Part shown: piece after piece, positions 33,827 through 43,105 of the stretch | Layout: each line of letters begins with the position of its first letter | Numbering within the stretch: the stretch's first letter is position 1 | Source: Geodermatophilus saharensis | GTDB lineage: Bacteria; Actinomycetota; Actinomycetes; Mycobacteriales; Geodermatophilaceae | Assembly: GCF_900188205.1 (NCBI RefSeq) | Contig: NZ_FZOH01000013.1 | Location: 1 to 64,000, forward strand | DNA length: 64,000 bases | Direction: 5' to 3' | The notes under the pieces: generated by a model | Told to the model about the DNA's origin: nothing | Databases searched by the model: none | The model's input: the letters and a program-made list of their open reading frames with translations, nothing else | Translations under genes and position numbers: made by a program

Positions 33827-35041
33827 TCAGGCCGCGGTGTCCAGCCGGTCGCCGACCGCGCGACGCCACTGCGCGACGTCGGCGTCGACCCGCGCGCGTT
33901 CGCGCAGGTCGGCCCGCCGCACGAGCAGCGCCAGGCCGGTGCCGACGACGGCCAGCCCGGCGCCGACCCAGATCGGCGCGGTGTAGCCGAGGTCGAGGGA
34001 GAGGACCAGCGCGCCCAGCGCCGCACCGATCGCGTTGGCCACGTTGAACGCCGCCTGGTTGGCCGCCGACACCAGGGTCCCGCCGCGCACGCGGGCGGCC
34101 TCGATGACGCCGTTCTGCACCACCGGGCCCATCGCGAAGGCGACGGTGCCGAAGAGCACGAGCAGCACGACGGCGGCGGCCGGGGTGCCGGCGAGCAGGG
34201 CGAAGGCCGCGAGCAGGCCGGCGGTGGTCAGCAGCCCGACGGCGACGAAGGCGAACCCGAAGCGGTCGCCGAGCCGCCCGCCGGCCAGGGTGCCGACGGT
34301 GGTGCCCACGCCGAACAGCGCCAGCACCGGCGTCACCCAGCCCGACGACAGGCCGGCCAGCTCGGTGAGGATCGGGGTGACGTAGCTGTAGACGGCGAAC
34401 AGCGCGGCGAACCCCAGCATGGTCAGCGCCAGGACCAGCCACACCTGCGCCCGGCGGAACGCGGCCAGCTCCGACCTCAGGTCACCGCGCTCGCCGGCGC
34501 CGGCCGGCAGCCAGGCCAGCAGGCCGGCGATGGTGACCAGCCCGACGACGGCGATGCCGCCGAGGACCAGCCGCCAGCTCAGCTGCTGGGCCACCAGCGT
34601 GCCGAGGGGGACGCCGACGACGTTGGCCAGCGTGAGGCCGGTGATCATCAGCGAGATCGCCTGGGTGGCCCGCTCGGGCGCGACCAGCCGGCGCGCGGCC
34701 ACCGCGCCCACGCCGAAGAAGGAGCCGTGCGCCAGGGCGGTGAGCACCCGCGCGGCGACCAGCGTCTCGTAGGTGGGGGCCAGGGCCGACAGCGCGTTGC
34801 CGACGACGAAGACGACCATCAGCGCGACCAGCGTCTGCCGGGGCGGGAAGCGCACCCCGAGCGCGGTCAGCGTCGGGGCGCCGAGCACGACGCCGACCGC
34901 GTAGGCGGAGATGAGCAGGCCGACGGCCGACACCGAGACGCCGAGACCGTCGGCGATCTCGGGCAGCATGCCCATCACCACGAACTCGGTGGTGCCGATG
35001 CCGAAGGCGCCGATGGCGAGGGCGAGCAGACCGCGGGGCAC
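33827..35041 (-). CDS. MFS transporter, DHA1 drug-efflux type
   Basis: 404 residues with 12 predicted membrane segments. It begins LLALAIGAFGIGTTEFVVMGMLPEIADGL, the hallmark start of the AraJ/YdhP/chloramphenicol-efflux branch, and has RVLTALAHGSFFGVGAVAARRL (motif C region). The loop between segments 6 and 7 carries GAGERGDLRSELAAFRRAQ. Likely proton-driven export of drugs or sugars; substrate unknown. GTG start with GGGAG 8 nt upstream. Confidence 0.9.
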   Translation of the reverse strand: MPRGLLALAIGAFGIGTTEFVVMGMLPEIADGLGVSVSAVGLLISAYAVGVVLGAPTLTALGVRFPPRQTLVALMVVFVVGNALSALAPTYETLVAARVLTALAHGSFFGVGAVAARRLVAPERATQAISLMITGLTLANVVGVPLGTLVAQQLSWRLVLGGIAVVGLVTIAGLLAWLPAGAGERGDLRSELAAFRRAQVWLVLALTMLGFAALFAVYSYVTPILTELAGLSSGWVTPVLALFGVGTTVGTLAGGRLGDRFGFAFVAVGLLTTAGLLAAFALLAGTPAAAVVLLVLFGTVAFAMGPVVQNGVIEAARVRGGTLVSAANQAAFNVANAIGAALGALVLSLDLGYTAPIWVGAGLAVVGTGLALLVRRADLRERARVDADVAQWRRAVGDRLDTAA

Positions 35042-35166
35042 GAGAGGGACTCCCAGGGGACGACGGCGGACGGGGCGAGGCGGACGTCGTCGTCCGGAGT
35101 GGTTGTCCTACCCAACCGCAAGGCGCCGGCCGCGCGGGACATGCCCCGCGCGGCCGGTGGTCCTGC

Positions 35167-36351
35167 TCACGCTCGGGGCTGCAGGAGCACCTTCACCGCG
35201 CCGTCCTTCTTCTCGCGGAAGTCGGCGTAGGCCTGCGGCGCCTGCTCCAGCGGGACCCGGTGGGTGGCGAAGTCGTCGACGCCGAGCGGGTCGCCGTCGA
35301 CCAGCAGCGGCAGGATGTCGGGCACCCAGCGCCACACGTTGGCCTGGCCCATGCGCAGCTGGATCTGCTTGTCGAACATCTTCGACAGCGGCATCGGGTC
35401 GGTCGCCCCGCCGTAGACCCCGGACAGCGAGATGGTCCCGCCCCGCCGGACGGCCTCGATCGCCGTGTTCAGGGCGGCCAGCCGGTCGACGCCGGCGACC
35501 TTCATCACCGGCGCCATGATCGCGTCGGGGATGACCGCCGTGGCCTTCTGCGCGAGGGAGGCGAGCGGGGAGCCGTGCGCCTCCATGCCGACCGCGTCGA
35601 TGACCGCGTCCGGCCCGCGGCCGTCGGTCAGGTCGCGGATCGCGCCGACGACGTCGTCCTGGTCGGTGGAGCGGATCACCTCGGTGCCGCGGGCGGTGGC
35701 CCGGGCCAGCCGCTCCGGGACGACGTCGGAGGCCACGACGCGCTGACCCAGGTGGGCGGCGATGCGGGTGCACATGTCGCCGATCGGGCCGAGGCCCAGC
35801 ACCAGCAGCGTGCCCCCGGGCGGGGTCGCGGCGTACTGCACCGCCTGCCAGGAGGTGGGCAGCACGTCGGAGAGGTAGACGAAGCGGTCGTCGGACGGGC
35901 CGTCGGGGACCTTGATCGGCAGCGTGTTGCCGAAGGGCACCCGCAGGTACTCGGCCTGACCGCCGGGCACCTGCCCGTAGAGCTTGGTGTAGCCGAACAG
36001 CGAGGCACCGAAGCCCTGCTCGCGGTTCTGCGTGGTCTCGCACTGCGACTGCAGGCCCTGCGAGCACATCCAGCAGGTGTTGCAGGAGATGTTGAACGGA
36101 ACGACGACGCGGTCACCGGGCCTGACGGCGGTCACCGCGGAGCCGACCTCGCGCACGATCCCCATCGGCTCGTGCCCCATGACGTCGCCGGTGGACATGA
36201 ACGGCGCCATCACCTCGATCAGGTGCAGGTCCGACCCGCAGATGCCGCTGGAGGTGATCTCGACGATGACGTCGGTGTCCTCCTGCAGCGTCGGGTCCGG
36301 GACGGTGTCGACCTGGACGTGGGCACGTCCGTGCCAGGTGACTGCGCGCAT
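35167..36351 (-). CDS. Zinc-dependent alcohol dehydrogenase (MDR family)
   Basis: 394 residues from ATG 36351 (GAGGAG upstream). Catalytic zinc ligands lie in SGICGSDLHLIE and GHEPMG; the structural zinc loop NISCNTCWMCSQGLQSQC holds four Cys. The Rossmann motif is VLGLGPIGD. The insert with FGYTKLYGQVPGGQAEYLRVPF is typical of the glutathione-independent formaldehyde dehydrogenase-like MDR group. Substrate not certain. A candidate sigma-B/F promoter lies 182-208 bp upstream, suggesting stress induction. Confidence 0.92.
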   Translation of the reverse strand: MRAVTWHGRAHVQVDTVPDPTLQEDTDVIVEITSSGICGSDLHLIEVMAPFMSTGDVMGHEPMGIVREVGSAVTAVRPGDRVVVPFNISCNTCWMCSQGLQSQCETTQNREQGFGASLFGYTKLYGQVPGGQAEYLRVPFGNTLPIKVPDGPSDDRFVYLSDVLPTSWQAVQYAATPPGGTLLVLGLGPIGDMCTRIAAHLGQRVVASDVVPERLARATARGTEVIRSTDQDDVVGAIRDLTDGRGPDAVIDAVGMEAHGSPLASLAQKATAVIPDAIMAPVMKVAGVDRLAALNTAIEAVRRGGTISLSGVYGGATDPMPLSKMFDKQIQLRMGQANVWRWVPDILPLLVDGDPLGVDDFATHRVPLEQAPQAYADFREKKDGAVKVLLQPRA

Positions 36352-36638
36352 GAGTGGGCTCCTCGGGTCCTCGTCAAGGGGGTCTGTTCCGGGCTCCTGC
36401 CCCACGTGAGCCTCGTCGCGCCTGGTCAGCCCAGGTGCGCGGCGCGTCGGTGACGCTCCGTCAGTGGAGATGACCGGTGCGTGGAGAGACGTCCGTGTCA
36501 TCCCGTGCTGGACGCCACACCAACCGGCTTCTGTACCCCCGTCGTCAGATCACGAAAACGTCACGGCGTGTTTACATGGGCCCCGCCCGCTCCCCCGGGC
36601 ACCGCACGACGTCCCTGTCCCCGACGGAAGTCAGGTGC
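36352..36638. other. Divergent intergenic region between the alcohol dehydrogenase and the M23 peptidase
   Basis: 287 bp without a gene. Its centre (about 36535-36575) is distinctly less GC-rich than the surroundings, as expected for promoters. A leftward stress-type promoter candidate is annotated at 36533. I see no convincing rightward promoter or riboswitch for the peptidase. Confidence 0.5.
36533..36559 (-). promoter_or_regulatory. Candidate general-stress sigma promoter for the alcohol dehydrogenase
   Basis: Reading leftward: GTTT (36559-36556), a 17-nt spacer and GGGTAC (36538-36533), five of six -10 positions and all -35 positions of the sigma-B/F consensus. The resulting leader would be about 175 nt long. 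Confidence 0.5.
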
Positions 36639-37817
36639 ATGACCGAGCTCCACCACGACCGCCTCCTCGACGGAGGGACGGACCCGCGACCGACCGCGGC
36701 CGGAACCCTCCGCACGGCTCCGGCGGCGTCGCCCTCCCGGCGGCGCCCCTGGCCCGGGAAGGCCCGGCGCACGACCCCGCAGGGACGTCAGGGGGAGACG
36801 TCCTCGGCCGCGGAGTCCACGCCGACCCGGAACGCCGGCGGCCTCGAGGTCCGGGCCGTCGTCCTCACCGGCAACACCGTCGTCGACCCCCCGGGGGACG
36901 ACCGGGCCGCCGCGCCCGCCGACGTCGTCGAGGAGGTCCTCGCCGCCGAGCCGGTGACCGCCGTGGCCGACGCCGCCGAGCTGGTCGAGGCCGCCGACGC
37001 CCAGGCGCTGGCCGTCGTCGCCGGGCCCGCCGCGGAGGTCCGGCCCGGCGACGGGCCCGTCGCCTCCTCCCCTCGGCGCTCCCGGTTCCGGGTGCCGCGC
37101 CGCCGCCCGGCCTTCTACCTCGCCGCCGCGCTCGTCGGCGCCCTGGCCGTCGGCAGCACCTCCGCCGGCGACGGCGTGGCCCGGGCCCACGGCACCGAGC
37201 CGGTGAGCTCCTCGGTCAGCGTGGCCGAGGAGCTCGGCCTCGACCGCGAGGACCTGGCCGCCGACGCCGCCGCGCAGGCCGACGCCGCCGCGCTCGGCGA
37301 GGTGACCGCCAGCCGCAACGCCCGCGAGGCCGAGGCCGCCGCGGCTGCCCAGGCCCAGGCCGAGGCCGACCGGGTCGCCGCCGAGGCGGCCGCCGCCGCG
37401 GCCGCGGAGGCAGCCCGGCCGAAGGCCGTCCTGCCGGTGGCCGGCGGCCGGCTCACCAGCACCTTCGGCGCCCGCTGGGGCACCCTGCACGCCGGCATCG
37501 ACCTCGCCGCCCCCATGCTCACCCCCGAGTACGCCGCCGCCGACGGCGTCGTCCTCGAGGCGGGCCCGGCCAGCGGGTACGGCAACGCCGTCTACATCCA
37601 GCACGACAACGGCGACGTCACCGTCTACGGGCACATGGAGGAGATCCTCGTGCAGCCCGGCCAGGTGGTCCGCGCCGGCGACACCATCGCCCTGCTGGGC
37701 AACCGCGGTCAGTCGACCGGACCGCACCTGCACTTCGAGGTGCACGTCGGCGGCATCGACGGGCAGAAGATCGACCCGATCCCGTGGCTGCAGGAGCGCG
37801 GCGTCAGCGTCTCGTAG
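36639..37817 (+). CDS. M23 family peptidase (LytM-type), membrane anchored
   Basis: 392 residues from ATG 36639. A long cytoplasmic N-terminal part (about 1-150, Pro/Arg then acidic) precedes a single membrane segment (FYLAAALVGALAVGS), an Ala/Glu-rich helix (about 190-258, likely coiled coil) and a C-terminal peptidase M23 domain. Zinc/catalytic residues are in HAGIDLAAP and GPHLHFEVHVGG (HxH). It cleaves peptidoglycan cross-bridges outside the membrane; the helix may position it near division or elongation sites. A further ATG at 36576 would add 21 residues. Confidence 0.9.
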   Translation: MTELHHDRLLDGGTDPRPTAAGTLRTAPAASPSRRRPWPGKARRTTPQGRQGETSSAAESTPTRNAGGLEVRAVVLTGNTVVDPPGDDRAAAPADVVEEVLAAEPVTAVADAAELVEAADAQALAVVAGPAAEVRPGDGPVASSPRRSRFRVPRRRPAFYLAAALVGALAVGSTSAGDGVARAHGTEPVSSSVSVAEELGLDREDLAADAAAQADAAALGEVTASRNAREAEAAAAAQAQAEADRVAAEAAAAAAAEAARPKAVLPVAGGRLTSTFGARWGTLHAGIDLAAPMLTPEYAAADGVVLEAGPASGYGNAVYIQHDNGDVTVYGHMEEILVQPGQVVRAGDTIALLGNRGQSTGPHLHFEVHVGGIDGQKIDPIPWLQERGVSVS

Positions 37818-37907
37818 CCGCGACCCCGTCCCGGCGCGCCCCCTCCCGGCAGGTCCGGGCAGGGGGCGGCGCCGTCCGGGGACACTGCGAGGGGACGTCG
37901 AGGGGAG

Positions 37908-38831
37908 GTGGCGCGGGTGGGAGCCGGGCACCGGCACGACCACGGCACTGCCGCCGGCGCCTCCCGCGGCCGGCTCGCGGCGGTCCTCGTGCTCACCCTC
38001 GCGGTGCTCGCGGCCGAGGTCGTCGGGGCCCTGGTCTCGGGTTCGCTGGCGCTGCTGGCCGACGCCGGCCACATGGCCACCGACGCCCTCGGGATCGGCC
38101 TGGCCCTCGGCGCGGTGACGCTCGCCCAGCGCCCGGCCCGCGGCCGGCGCACCTTCGGCTGGCAGCGGGTGGAGATCCTCGCCGCCGTCGCCAACGGGCT
38201 GCTGCTGGCCGGGGTCGCGGTGGTGGTGGTCGTCGAGGCCGTCCGCCGCATCGGCGACCCGCCGGAGATCGACCCCGCGGTGGTGCTCGCGGTCGCCGCC
38301 GCGGGGCTGCTGGCCAACCTCGCCGGGCTGGCCCTGCTGCACCGGCGCCGCGGGTCGCTGGCCGTGCGCGGCGCCCACCTGGAACTGCTCGGGGACGCGC
38401 TCGGCTCGGTCGCGGTCCTGCTCGCCGGCGCCGTCGTCGCCCTCACCGGGTGGACGCCGGCCGACACCGTCGCCGCGCTGCTGGTCGCCGCCCTGGTGCT
38501 GCCGCGCGCCTGGACCCTGCTGCGCGAGTCCCTCGACGTCCTGCTCGAGGCCGCCCCGCGCGACGTCGACCTCGACCGGGTCCGCGCCCACATCCTCCGG
38601 GTGGACGGGGTCGTCGGGGTGCACGACCTGCACGCCTGGACGATCACCTCGGGCCTGCCGGTGCTGTCGGCGCACGTCGTCGTCACCGACGAGGCGCTGG
38701 CCGCCGGCCACGGCGGGCGGGTGCTCGACGCGCTGTCGGGGTGCCTGGGCGACCACTTCGACGTCGCCCACTGCACCTTCCAGATCGAGGCCGAGGCGCA
38801 CGCCGGGCACGAGGCCCCCGTCCACGATTGA
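37908..38831 (+). CDS. Cation diffusion facilitator (zinc/cobalt efflux)
   Basis: 307 residues, six membrane segments. The transport-site motifs DAGHMATD (HxxxD, segment 2, near residue 52) and HLELLGDALGS (HxxxD, segment 5) are intact, giving the tetrahedral site of Zn-type CDF proteins. The N terminus HRHDHGTAAG and C-terminal HAGHEAPVHD are His-rich. The cytoplasmic C-terminal domain has VHDLHAWTITSG. It exports Zn2+ or Co2+ in exchange for protons. GTG start with GGGGAGG upstream. A hairpin repeat begins 4 nt after the stop. Confidence 0.93.
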   Translation: MARVGAGHRHDHGTAAGASRGRLAAVLVLTLAVLAAEVVGALVSGSLALLADAGHMATDALGIGLALGAVTLAQRPARGRRTFGWQRVEILAAVANGLLLAGVAVVVVVEAVRRIGDPPEIDPAVVLAVAAAGLLANLAGLALLHRRRGSLAVRGAHLELLGDALGSVAVLLAGAVVALTGWTPADTVAALLVAALVLPRAWTLLRESLDVLLEAAPRDVDLDRVRAHILRVDGVVGVHDLHAWTITSGLPVLSAHVVVTDEALAAGHGGRVLDALSGCLGDHFDVAHCTFQIEAEAHAGHEAPVHD

Positions 38832-38835
38832 CGGA

Positions 38836-38891
38836 GGACCCCCTCGCCCCCCACCGCTCGCAGGCTCGCGGCGGGCCCCTGCGACGGGGCC
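38836..38891 (+). repeat. Post-stop hairpin repeat, copy B
   Basis: Starts 4 nt after the cation-efflux stop. Arms GGACCCCCTCGC and GCGACGGGGCC, with an inner GCTCGC...GCTCGCGGC hairpin. The segment CCCCCTCGCCCCCCACCGCT is identical to copy A. It should separate this gene from the CtaG gene that begins at 38951. Confidence 0.75.
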
Positions 38892-38950
38892 GCACCCCCG
38901 GGGGCCGTGGTGGGACAGTGGGGAGCGACCGCGGAGGACCGGAGGTACAG

Positions 38951-39907
38951 GTGGAGCACGGGCACCACTCGGGCATGTGGGTGCCCGGCGAACCACCCAC
39001 GTGGGGACGGCTGTTCCTGCCGCACCTCGACGCGTGGTCGGTGCTGCCGGTGCTCGCCCTGCTCGGCCTGGTCGCCTACCTCGTCGGCGTGGTCCGGCTG
39101 CGCCGCTCGGGCGTGACCTGGCCGTGGTGGCGCACGGCGTCGTGGGCGGCGGGGTGCCTGTCGCTGTTCGCCGTAACCGGGACCTGGCTCAACGGCTACG
39201 GCATGGTGCTGTTCAGCGTGCACATGGCGCAGCACATGGTGCTGTCGATGGTGGCGCCGCTGCTGCTGCTGCTCGGCCGCCCGGTGACCCTCGCGCTGCG
39301 GGCGCTGCCGCGGGGGAGGGGAGTGGCCGGGGTGCCGCGGGCGCTGCTGCTCGACGCCCTGCACAGCCGGGTGGCCCGCTTCCTCTCCCACCCGCTGTTC
39401 ACGCTGCCGCTGTTCCTGGTGAGCCTCTACGGCGTCTACTTCACGCCCGTCTTCGACGCCCTCATGGGTGACCCGCTCGGGCACCAGTTCATGCTCGCCC
39501 ACTTCACCGTGACCGGGCTGCTGTTCTTCGGGCCGATCCTGGCCCAGGACCCGTGGCCCCGACAGGTCGGTCACGCCGGCCGGATGCTCGAGCTGCTGAT
39601 CCCGATGCCGCTGCACGCCTTCTTCGGCGTCGCGATCATGATGTCGTCGTCGCTGGTGGTGCGGACCTTCGTCGACCCGCCGGCCGGCTGGGGCGTCGAC
39701 CCGCTCACCGACCAGAACACCGCCGGCAGCATCGCCTGGTCCTTCGGCGAGCTGCCGACGGTCCTCGTCCTGGTGGTCGTGCTGGCGAGCTGGATGCGCT
39801 CGGAGGAGCGTCGCGGCCGCCGGATCGACCGGGTCGCCGCCCGCACCGACGACGCCGAGCTCGAGGCCTACAACGCCCGGCTGCGGGCCATGGCCGCCCG
39901 CAGGTGA
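38951..39907 (+). CDS. ctaG: CtaG-type cytochrome c oxidase assembly protein
   Basis: 318 residues from GTG 38951 (GGAGGTACAG upstream). About seven membrane segments with the caa3_CtaG family signature: SVHMAQHMVLSMVAPLLLLLG, FMLAHFTVTGLLFFGPIL and LLIPMPLHAFFGVAIMMSS, whose His/Met residues suggest copper handling. Known role: assembly of the CuB centre of haem-copper oxidase (B. subtilis CtaG group). ctaD lies about 3.7 kb downstream, a loose functional link. N terminus VEHGHHSGMW may bind metal. Confidence 0.9.
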   Translation: MEHGHHSGMWVPGEPPTWGRLFLPHLDAWSVLPVLALLGLVAYLVGVVRLRRSGVTWPWWRTASWAAGCLSLFAVTGTWLNGYGMVLFSVHMAQHMVLSMVAPLLLLLGRPVTLALRALPRGRGVAGVPRALLLDALHSRVARFLSHPLFTLPLFLVSLYGVYFTPVFDALMGDPLGHQFMLAHFTVTGLLFFGPILAQDPWPRQVGHAGRMLELLIPMPLHAFFGVAIMMSSSLVVRTFVDPPAGWGVDPLTDQNTAGSIAWSFGELPTVLVLVVVLASWMRSEERRGRRIDRVAARTDDAELEAYNARLRAMAARR

Positions 39908-39918
39908 CCGGCTGGAAC

Positions 39919-39974
39919 GGCCCCGCTGCAGGGGCCCGCGCCGAGCGTGCGAGGCGTGGGCAGCAGCGGGGTCC
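39919..39974 (-). repeat. Post-stop hairpin repeat, copy E
   Basis: Reading leftward it begins 5 nt after the DHA2 transporter stop and shares CTCGGCGCGGG and the GGCCGTTCCA end with copy D. It lies between convergent genes and could stop transcription from both sides. Confidence 0.7.
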
Positions 39975-39979
39975 TTCGT

Positions 39980-41578
39980 CTACCCGACGTGGACGACGCC
40001 GTCGCCGGTGGGGACGTCGTCCTTGGTCGCCTTGATCAGCAGCCCGGCCACGATCGAGCCGGCGACCAGCAGGGCCGCCGCCCAGGTGAACGCCGTCGTG
40101 TAGCCCTCCACCTGGCCCTGCAGGCCCACGGTCGGGTCCTGCGGGTTCGCACCCGAGGACAGCGCGTCCGCGGTGTAGGCGCTGATGGCGCCGACCGACA
40201 GCGAGGCGAGGACCGCGGTGCCGATCGAGGCGCCCACCTGCTGGGTGGCGTTGAGCACCGCGCTGGCGGCGCCGGCGTCCTGCTCCCCGGCGCCCACGAG
40301 CGCCAGGTTGGACAGCGGCACGAACGTGAAGCCCAGGCCCAGGCCCAGCAGCAGCTGACCGGGGAAGGGCAGGGTCCAGAAGCTGGTGCCGAGGCCGACG
40401 AACGACAGGGTGAACAGGCCCGCCGCGGCCAGCAGCCCGCCGACCACCATGAGCGGCTTGGGCCCGAGCCGCGGGGTGAGCGCGCTGGCCGCGCCGGCCG
40501 AGACGAAGACGCCGAGGGTGGTGGGCAGCGAGGCCAGCCCCGCCCGCACCGGCGTGTACCCGAGCACCTGCTGGAAGTAGAGGCTGAGGAAGAAGAACGC
40601 CCCGATCAGCCCGGCGCCGACCAGCGTGGAGGTCAGGTAGGCGCCGCCGCGGTTGCGGTCGAGGACGATGCGCATCGGCAGCAGCGGGTTGCGGGTGCGC
40701 AGCTCCAGCAGCACGAACAGCGCCACCAGCACCAGGCCGGCGACGATGAACACCCACGCCGGCCCGTCGGTCCAGCCGCTCTCGGGGGTGAGCAGCGTGG
40801 TGCTGCCCTGCGCCGCCGCCTGGGCGTTGGCGGCCGCGGTCTCGGCGGCGTTGGTCTGGGACGCCTCGGCGACCCGGGTGAACCCGTACACGATCGACGC
40901 GAGGCCCAGGGTCACCAGCACGGCGCCGGGGATGTCGTACCGCGTGTCCCCGGGTGCCTTGCTCTCCGGGACGATCGGGATGGCCAGCGCGATGGCCAGC
41001 AGGGCGACCGGCAGGTTGACCCAGAAGCACCAGCGCCAGTCGGCGTACTCGGTCAGCACCCCGCCGAGCAGCAGCCCGACCGCCGACCCGCCACCGGCGA
41101 TCGCGCCGTAGACGCCGAAGGCCTTGGCCCGCTCCCTCGGGTCGGTGAACAGCACGGTGAGCAGGGCCAGCGAGGCCGGCGCCAGCAGGGCGCCGAAGAC
41201 CCCCTGCAGCGCCCGGGCGCCGAAGAGCATCGCCTCGTTCTGTGCGAGGCCACCCACCGCCGAGGCGACGGCGAACCCGGCCGCGCCCACGAGGTAGGTG
41301 CGCTTGCGGCCCCAGAAGTCGGCGATGCGGCCGCCGAGGAGCAGGAAGCCGCCGAAGGTCAGGGTGTAGGCGGTGACGATCCACTGCTGGGTCGCCGCGC
41401 TGATGTCCAGCCCGCCCTCGGAGGCGGGCGCGGACACGGCGGGCAGCGCGATGTTGACGATCGTCGCGTCGAGGATGACCAGCAGGACGGTCATCGCGAT
41501 GACGCCGAGGGCCAGCCAGCGCTTCTCGTAGGGCTCCGCGGCCGGGGTGTCCGCGGACGTGGACGACGGGTGGCTCAT
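39980..41578 (-). CDS. MFS transporter, DHA2 (EmrB/QacA) 14-TMS type
   Basis: 532 residues, 14 predicted membrane segments. Typical DHA2 features: VLLVILDATIVNIALPAV in segment 1 (motif D1), GGRIADFWGRKRTYLVG (motif A) and GARALQGVFGALLAPASLAL (motif C). An extracytoplasmic insert NAAETAAANAQAAAQGSTT lies near residue 255. Likely multidrug export driven by protons. ATG start at 41578. The metallophosphoesterase gene is divergent, 78 bp away. Confidence 0.92.
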   Translation of the reverse strand: MSHPSSTSADTPAAEPYEKRWLALGVIAMTVLLVILDATIVNIALPAVSAPASEGGLDISAATQQWIVTAYTLTFGGFLLLGGRIADFWGRKRTYLVGAAGFAVASAVGGLAQNEAMLFGARALQGVFGALLAPASLALLTVLFTDPRERAKAFGVYGAIAGGGSAVGLLLGGVLTEYADWRWCFWVNLPVALLAIALAIPIVPESKAPGDTRYDIPGAVLVTLGLASIVYGFTRVAEASQTNAAETAAANAQAAAQGSTTLLTPESGWTDGPAWVFIVAGLVLVALFVLLELRTRNPLLPMRIVLDRNRGGAYLTSTLVGAGLIGAFFFLSLYFQQVLGYTPVRAGLASLPTTLGVFVSAGAASALTPRLGPKPLMVVGGLLAAAGLFTLSFVGLGTSFWTLPFPGQLLLGLGLGFTFVPLSNLALVGAGEQDAGAASAVLNATQQVGASIGTAVLASLSVGAISAYTADALSSGANPQDPTVGLQGQVEGYTTAFTWAAALLVAGSIVAGLLIKATKDDVPTGDGVVHVG

Positions 41579-41656
41579 GTGGGTCCTCGGGGACTCGTAC
41601 GGGGGTGGACCGGGTCATCGGCCGTACGCAACGTAGTGCCCTGCGACGATGGTCCG

Positions 41657-42160
41657 GTGCCCCTCTCGCTGGTGGTGACGTCCGACACGCACCTGCCCAA
41701 GCGTGCACGTGACCTGCCCCACTCCCTCTGGGACGCCGTCGACGCCGCGGACCTCGTCGTGCACGCCGGCGACTGGGTCGACGTCGCCCTCCTGGACCTG
41801 CTGGAGGCCCGCTCGCGCCGGCTGCTCGCCGTCCACGGCAACAACGACCACGGCCCGCTGCGCGAGCGGCTGCCCGAGGTCGCGCGGGCCGAGGTGGAGG
41901 GTCTGCGGATCGCCGTCGTGCACGAGACCGGCGACGCCAAGGGCCGCGAGCGCCGGTGCGCCGCCCGCTTCCCCGACACCGACGTGCTGTTCTTCGGCCA
42001 CAGCCACATCCCGTGGGACAGCACCACCGGCACCGGCCTGCGGCTGCTCAACCCCGGGTCGCCCACCGACCGCCGCCGCCAGCCCCACGGCACCTTCCTC
42101 ACCGCCGTCGCCGACCGCGGCGCGCTCACCGCGGTGACGTTCCACCCCGTCCCCCGGTGA
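41657..42160 (+). CDS. YfcE-type metallophosphoesterase
   Basis: 167 residues from GTG 41657. The five metal-binding blocks of calcineurin-like phosphodiesterases are present: SDTHLP, HAGDWVD, GNNDHG, VVHETG (His) and GHSHIPW. Small single-domain members hydrolyse model phosphodiesters or cyclic nucleotides; the physiological substrate is unknown. Stop is 4 bp before the methyltransferase start, so they are cotranscribed. Confidence 0.9.
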   Translation: MPLSLVVTSDTHLPKRARDLPHSLWDAVDAADLVVHAGDWVDVALLDLLEARSRRLLAVHGNNDHGPLRERLPEVARAEVEGLRIAVVHETGDAKGRERRCAARFPDTDVLFFGHSHIPWDSTTGTGLRLLNPGSPTDRRRQPHGTFLTAVADRGALTAVTFHPVPR

Positions 42161-42164
42161 CCCG

Positions 42165-43019
42165 GTGAGCCGGCGACCCTGGCCACCGGGCGCCGTCGCG
42201 CTGCTGGCCTGCCCGGTGTGCGGCGCGCCGCTGTCGGCCCTGCCCGGCGACGCCGGCCTGCGCTGCCCGGCCGGGCACTCCTTCGACCGGGCGCGGCAGG
42301 GTCACGTCACGCTGCTGCCACCGGGCCGCACGCCGCCCTCGGGCGACAGCGCGCAGATGGTCGCCGACCGGGCCGAGGTGCTGGCGGCCGGCACGTACGC
42401 CGGACTGACGAGCGTGCTGGCCGACGTCGTCGCCGCGGGGGGAGACCCGGCCCGGTCCGTGCTCGACCTCGGCGGCGGCACCGGGCACCACCTCGCCGGG
42501 GCGCTCGAGCGGCTGCCCGGTGCCGTGGGCGTCGTGCTCGACTCCTCCCGCTACGCCGCACGCCGTGCCGCCGGCGCCTCGCCGCGCGCGCTGGCCGTCG
42601 TCGCCGACACGTGGGCGCGGCTGCCCGTGCGCGACGGCGTCGTCGACCGGGTGCTGGTCGTGTTCGCCCCGCGCAACGGGGCCGAGACCGCCCGGGTGCT
42701 GCGCCCCGGCGGTCGCCTGGTGGTGGCGACGCCGGCCCCGGACCACCTCGCCGAGCTCGTCGGGCCGCTGGGGCTGCTCCGGGTCGACCCGGACAAGGCC
42801 GCCCGGCTGGCCGGCTCGCTGGAGCCGCACCTGCGTCCGGCGGGAGCGGTGGCGCACCGGGAGCACCTCGAGCTCGACCACCGGGCCGTCGCCGCGGTGG
42901 TGGGGATGGGGCCGCACGCCCGGCACCTGGCGCCCGCGCGGCTGGCCGCGGCGGTGGCCGGCCTGCCCCCGCGGGTGCGGGTCACCCTCGCCGTCGACGT
43001 CACCACCTGGACCGGCTGA
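42165..43019 (+). CDS. RlmA-family rRNA guanine-N1 methyltransferase-like protein
   Basis: 284 residues. The N-terminal zinc knuckle LLACPVCGAPL...RCPAGHSFDRARQGHVTLL (four zinc ligands) is diagnostic for the RlmA(I)/RlmA(II)/TlrB family, which methylates N1 of G745 or G748 in 23S rRNA helix 35. SAM motif I is VLDLGGGTGHHLAGAL (near residue 100). In actinobacteria the RlmA(II) subgroup can give tylosin-class resistance; which G is modified cannot be told here. GTG at 42165. Confidence 0.88.
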   Translation: MSRRPWPPGAVALLACPVCGAPLSALPGDAGLRCPAGHSFDRARQGHVTLLPPGRTPPSGDSAQMVADRAEVLAAGTYAGLTSVLADVVAAGGDPARSVLDLGGGTGHHLAGALERLPGAVGVVLDSSRYAARRAAGASPRALAVVADTWARLPVRDGVVDRVLVVFAPRNGAETARVLRPGGRLVVATPAPDHLAELVGPLGLLRVDPDKAARLAGSLEPHLRPAGAVAHREHLELDHRAVAAVVGMGPHARHLAPARLAAAVAGLPPRVRVTLAVDVTTWTG

Positions 43020-43033
43020 CCCCGCGGACGCAC

Positions 43034-43066
43034 GGAGGGGCCCGGCCGGGACGGCCGGACCCCTCC
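43034..43066. terminator. Stem-loop between convergent genes
   Basis: GGAGGGG-CCGGCC pairs with GGCCGG-CCCCTCC (13 bp with one mismatched position, 5-nt loop). It lies 15 bp after the RlmA-like stop and 40 bp before the stop of the leftward GlsB gene, so it may act on both. Confidence 0.6.
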
Positions 43067-43105
43067 GGGAGGACTCACCACAGGGCCTCGCGGGAGGCCC
43101 GAAGG

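Noticed and set aside
36352-36638. A ydaO (c-di-AMP) riboswitch before the M23 peptidase
   Set aside because: Such riboswitches often precede actinobacterial wall hydrolases, so I looked for the conserved blocks, but none of them could be matched.
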